Below, piece by piece: positions 64,000 to 64,000 of a DNA stretch of 64,000 nt. Origin of the DNA: Novipirellula herctigrandis (GTDB lineage Bacteria > Planctomycetota > Planctomycetia > Pirellulales > Pirellulaceae); NCBI GenBank assembly GCA_007859835.1, contig SJPJ01000001.1:1754446-1818445 (forward strand), read 5' to 3'. A program made the translations under genes and the position numbers. Below the pieces are notes generated by a model, which was given only the letters and a program-made list of their open reading frames with translations, was not told the origin of the DNA and ran no database searches. Position 1 is the stretch's first letter; each line of letters begins with the position of its first letter.

Positions 64000-64000
64000 C

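Noticed and set aside
63948..64000. CRISPR-like array at the right edge
   Set aside because: Units are 13 bp and directly adjacent without spacers, so it is a simple tandem repeat.

Overview
The window looks like a chromosomal segment of a planctomycete of the Pirellulaceae (Rhodopirellula-like). This rests on gene content and moderate GC, not on a database search. Typical signs are an ECF sigma factor translationally coupled to a membrane Ser/Thr kinase, a kinase fused to WD40-like repeats, many secreted proteins of unknown function, a PqqD/M50 peptidase with HlyD and TolC partners, and few strong Shine-Dalgarno sites.

Layout. 1-7.6 kb: two divergent phosphohexomutases (one cut by the window edge), a kinase-WD40 protein, a six-repeat helix-turn-helix protein and a beta-hydroxyacid dehydrogenase. 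7.6-14.6 kb: GlnE, a primary-type sigma factor, a DUF1499 protein and RarA. 14.8-20.2 kb: a four-gene operon (GntR regulator, ABC ATPase, ABC permease, unknown membrane-anchored protein) behind a visible promoter and palindromic operator. 20.6-27.6 kb: an export module (TolC, two HlyD-type adaptors, PqqD-M50-lipoyl fusion) with two very short ORFs that could be peptide substrates. 27.7-29.5 kb: pyrimidine salvage (deoA, cdd). 29.7-38.6 kb: HtrA protease, Tat-type transglutaminase, Cys-rich lipoprotein, alpha/beta hydrolase, class IV aminotransferase, secreted carbonic anhydrase, mannose-1-phosphate guanylyltransferase and an Ndh-like oxidoreductase. 38.7-46.5 kb: signalling, with the ECF sigma/Cache-kinase pair, then a coiled-coil exported protein, an FHA-like protein, a second membrane kinase and its coupled membrane protein. 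46.6-52.4 kb: a second carbonic anhydrase, small membrane and lipoproteins, and an 1155-residue protein with collagen-like Gly-X-Y segments. 52.6-57.1 kb: housekeeping genes coaE, rho, ribH and nusB, an RNase Z-like hydrolase and tRNA-Leu(CAG). 57.2-61.2 kb: a 1317-residue protein built of repeats resembling flagellin-hook IN motifs. 61.5-64 kb: nested mobile DNA.

The mobile end can be read as a history. A REP-associated tyrosine transposase (RAYT) gene is bounded by 27-bp inverted repeats. An 85-bp segment containing one terminus and the gene's 3' end was duplicated in tandem. An IS4-type element of 1587 bp then inserted in the outer copy and made a 9-bp target duplication.

The best candidates for undescribed biology are the export module with its short ORFs, the tandem-HTH protein, the collagen-like protein, the IN-repeat protein, and a GlnE whose deadenylylation site lacks the usual Asp-x-Asp. 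All functions are inferred by reading the sequence; no similarity search was run.
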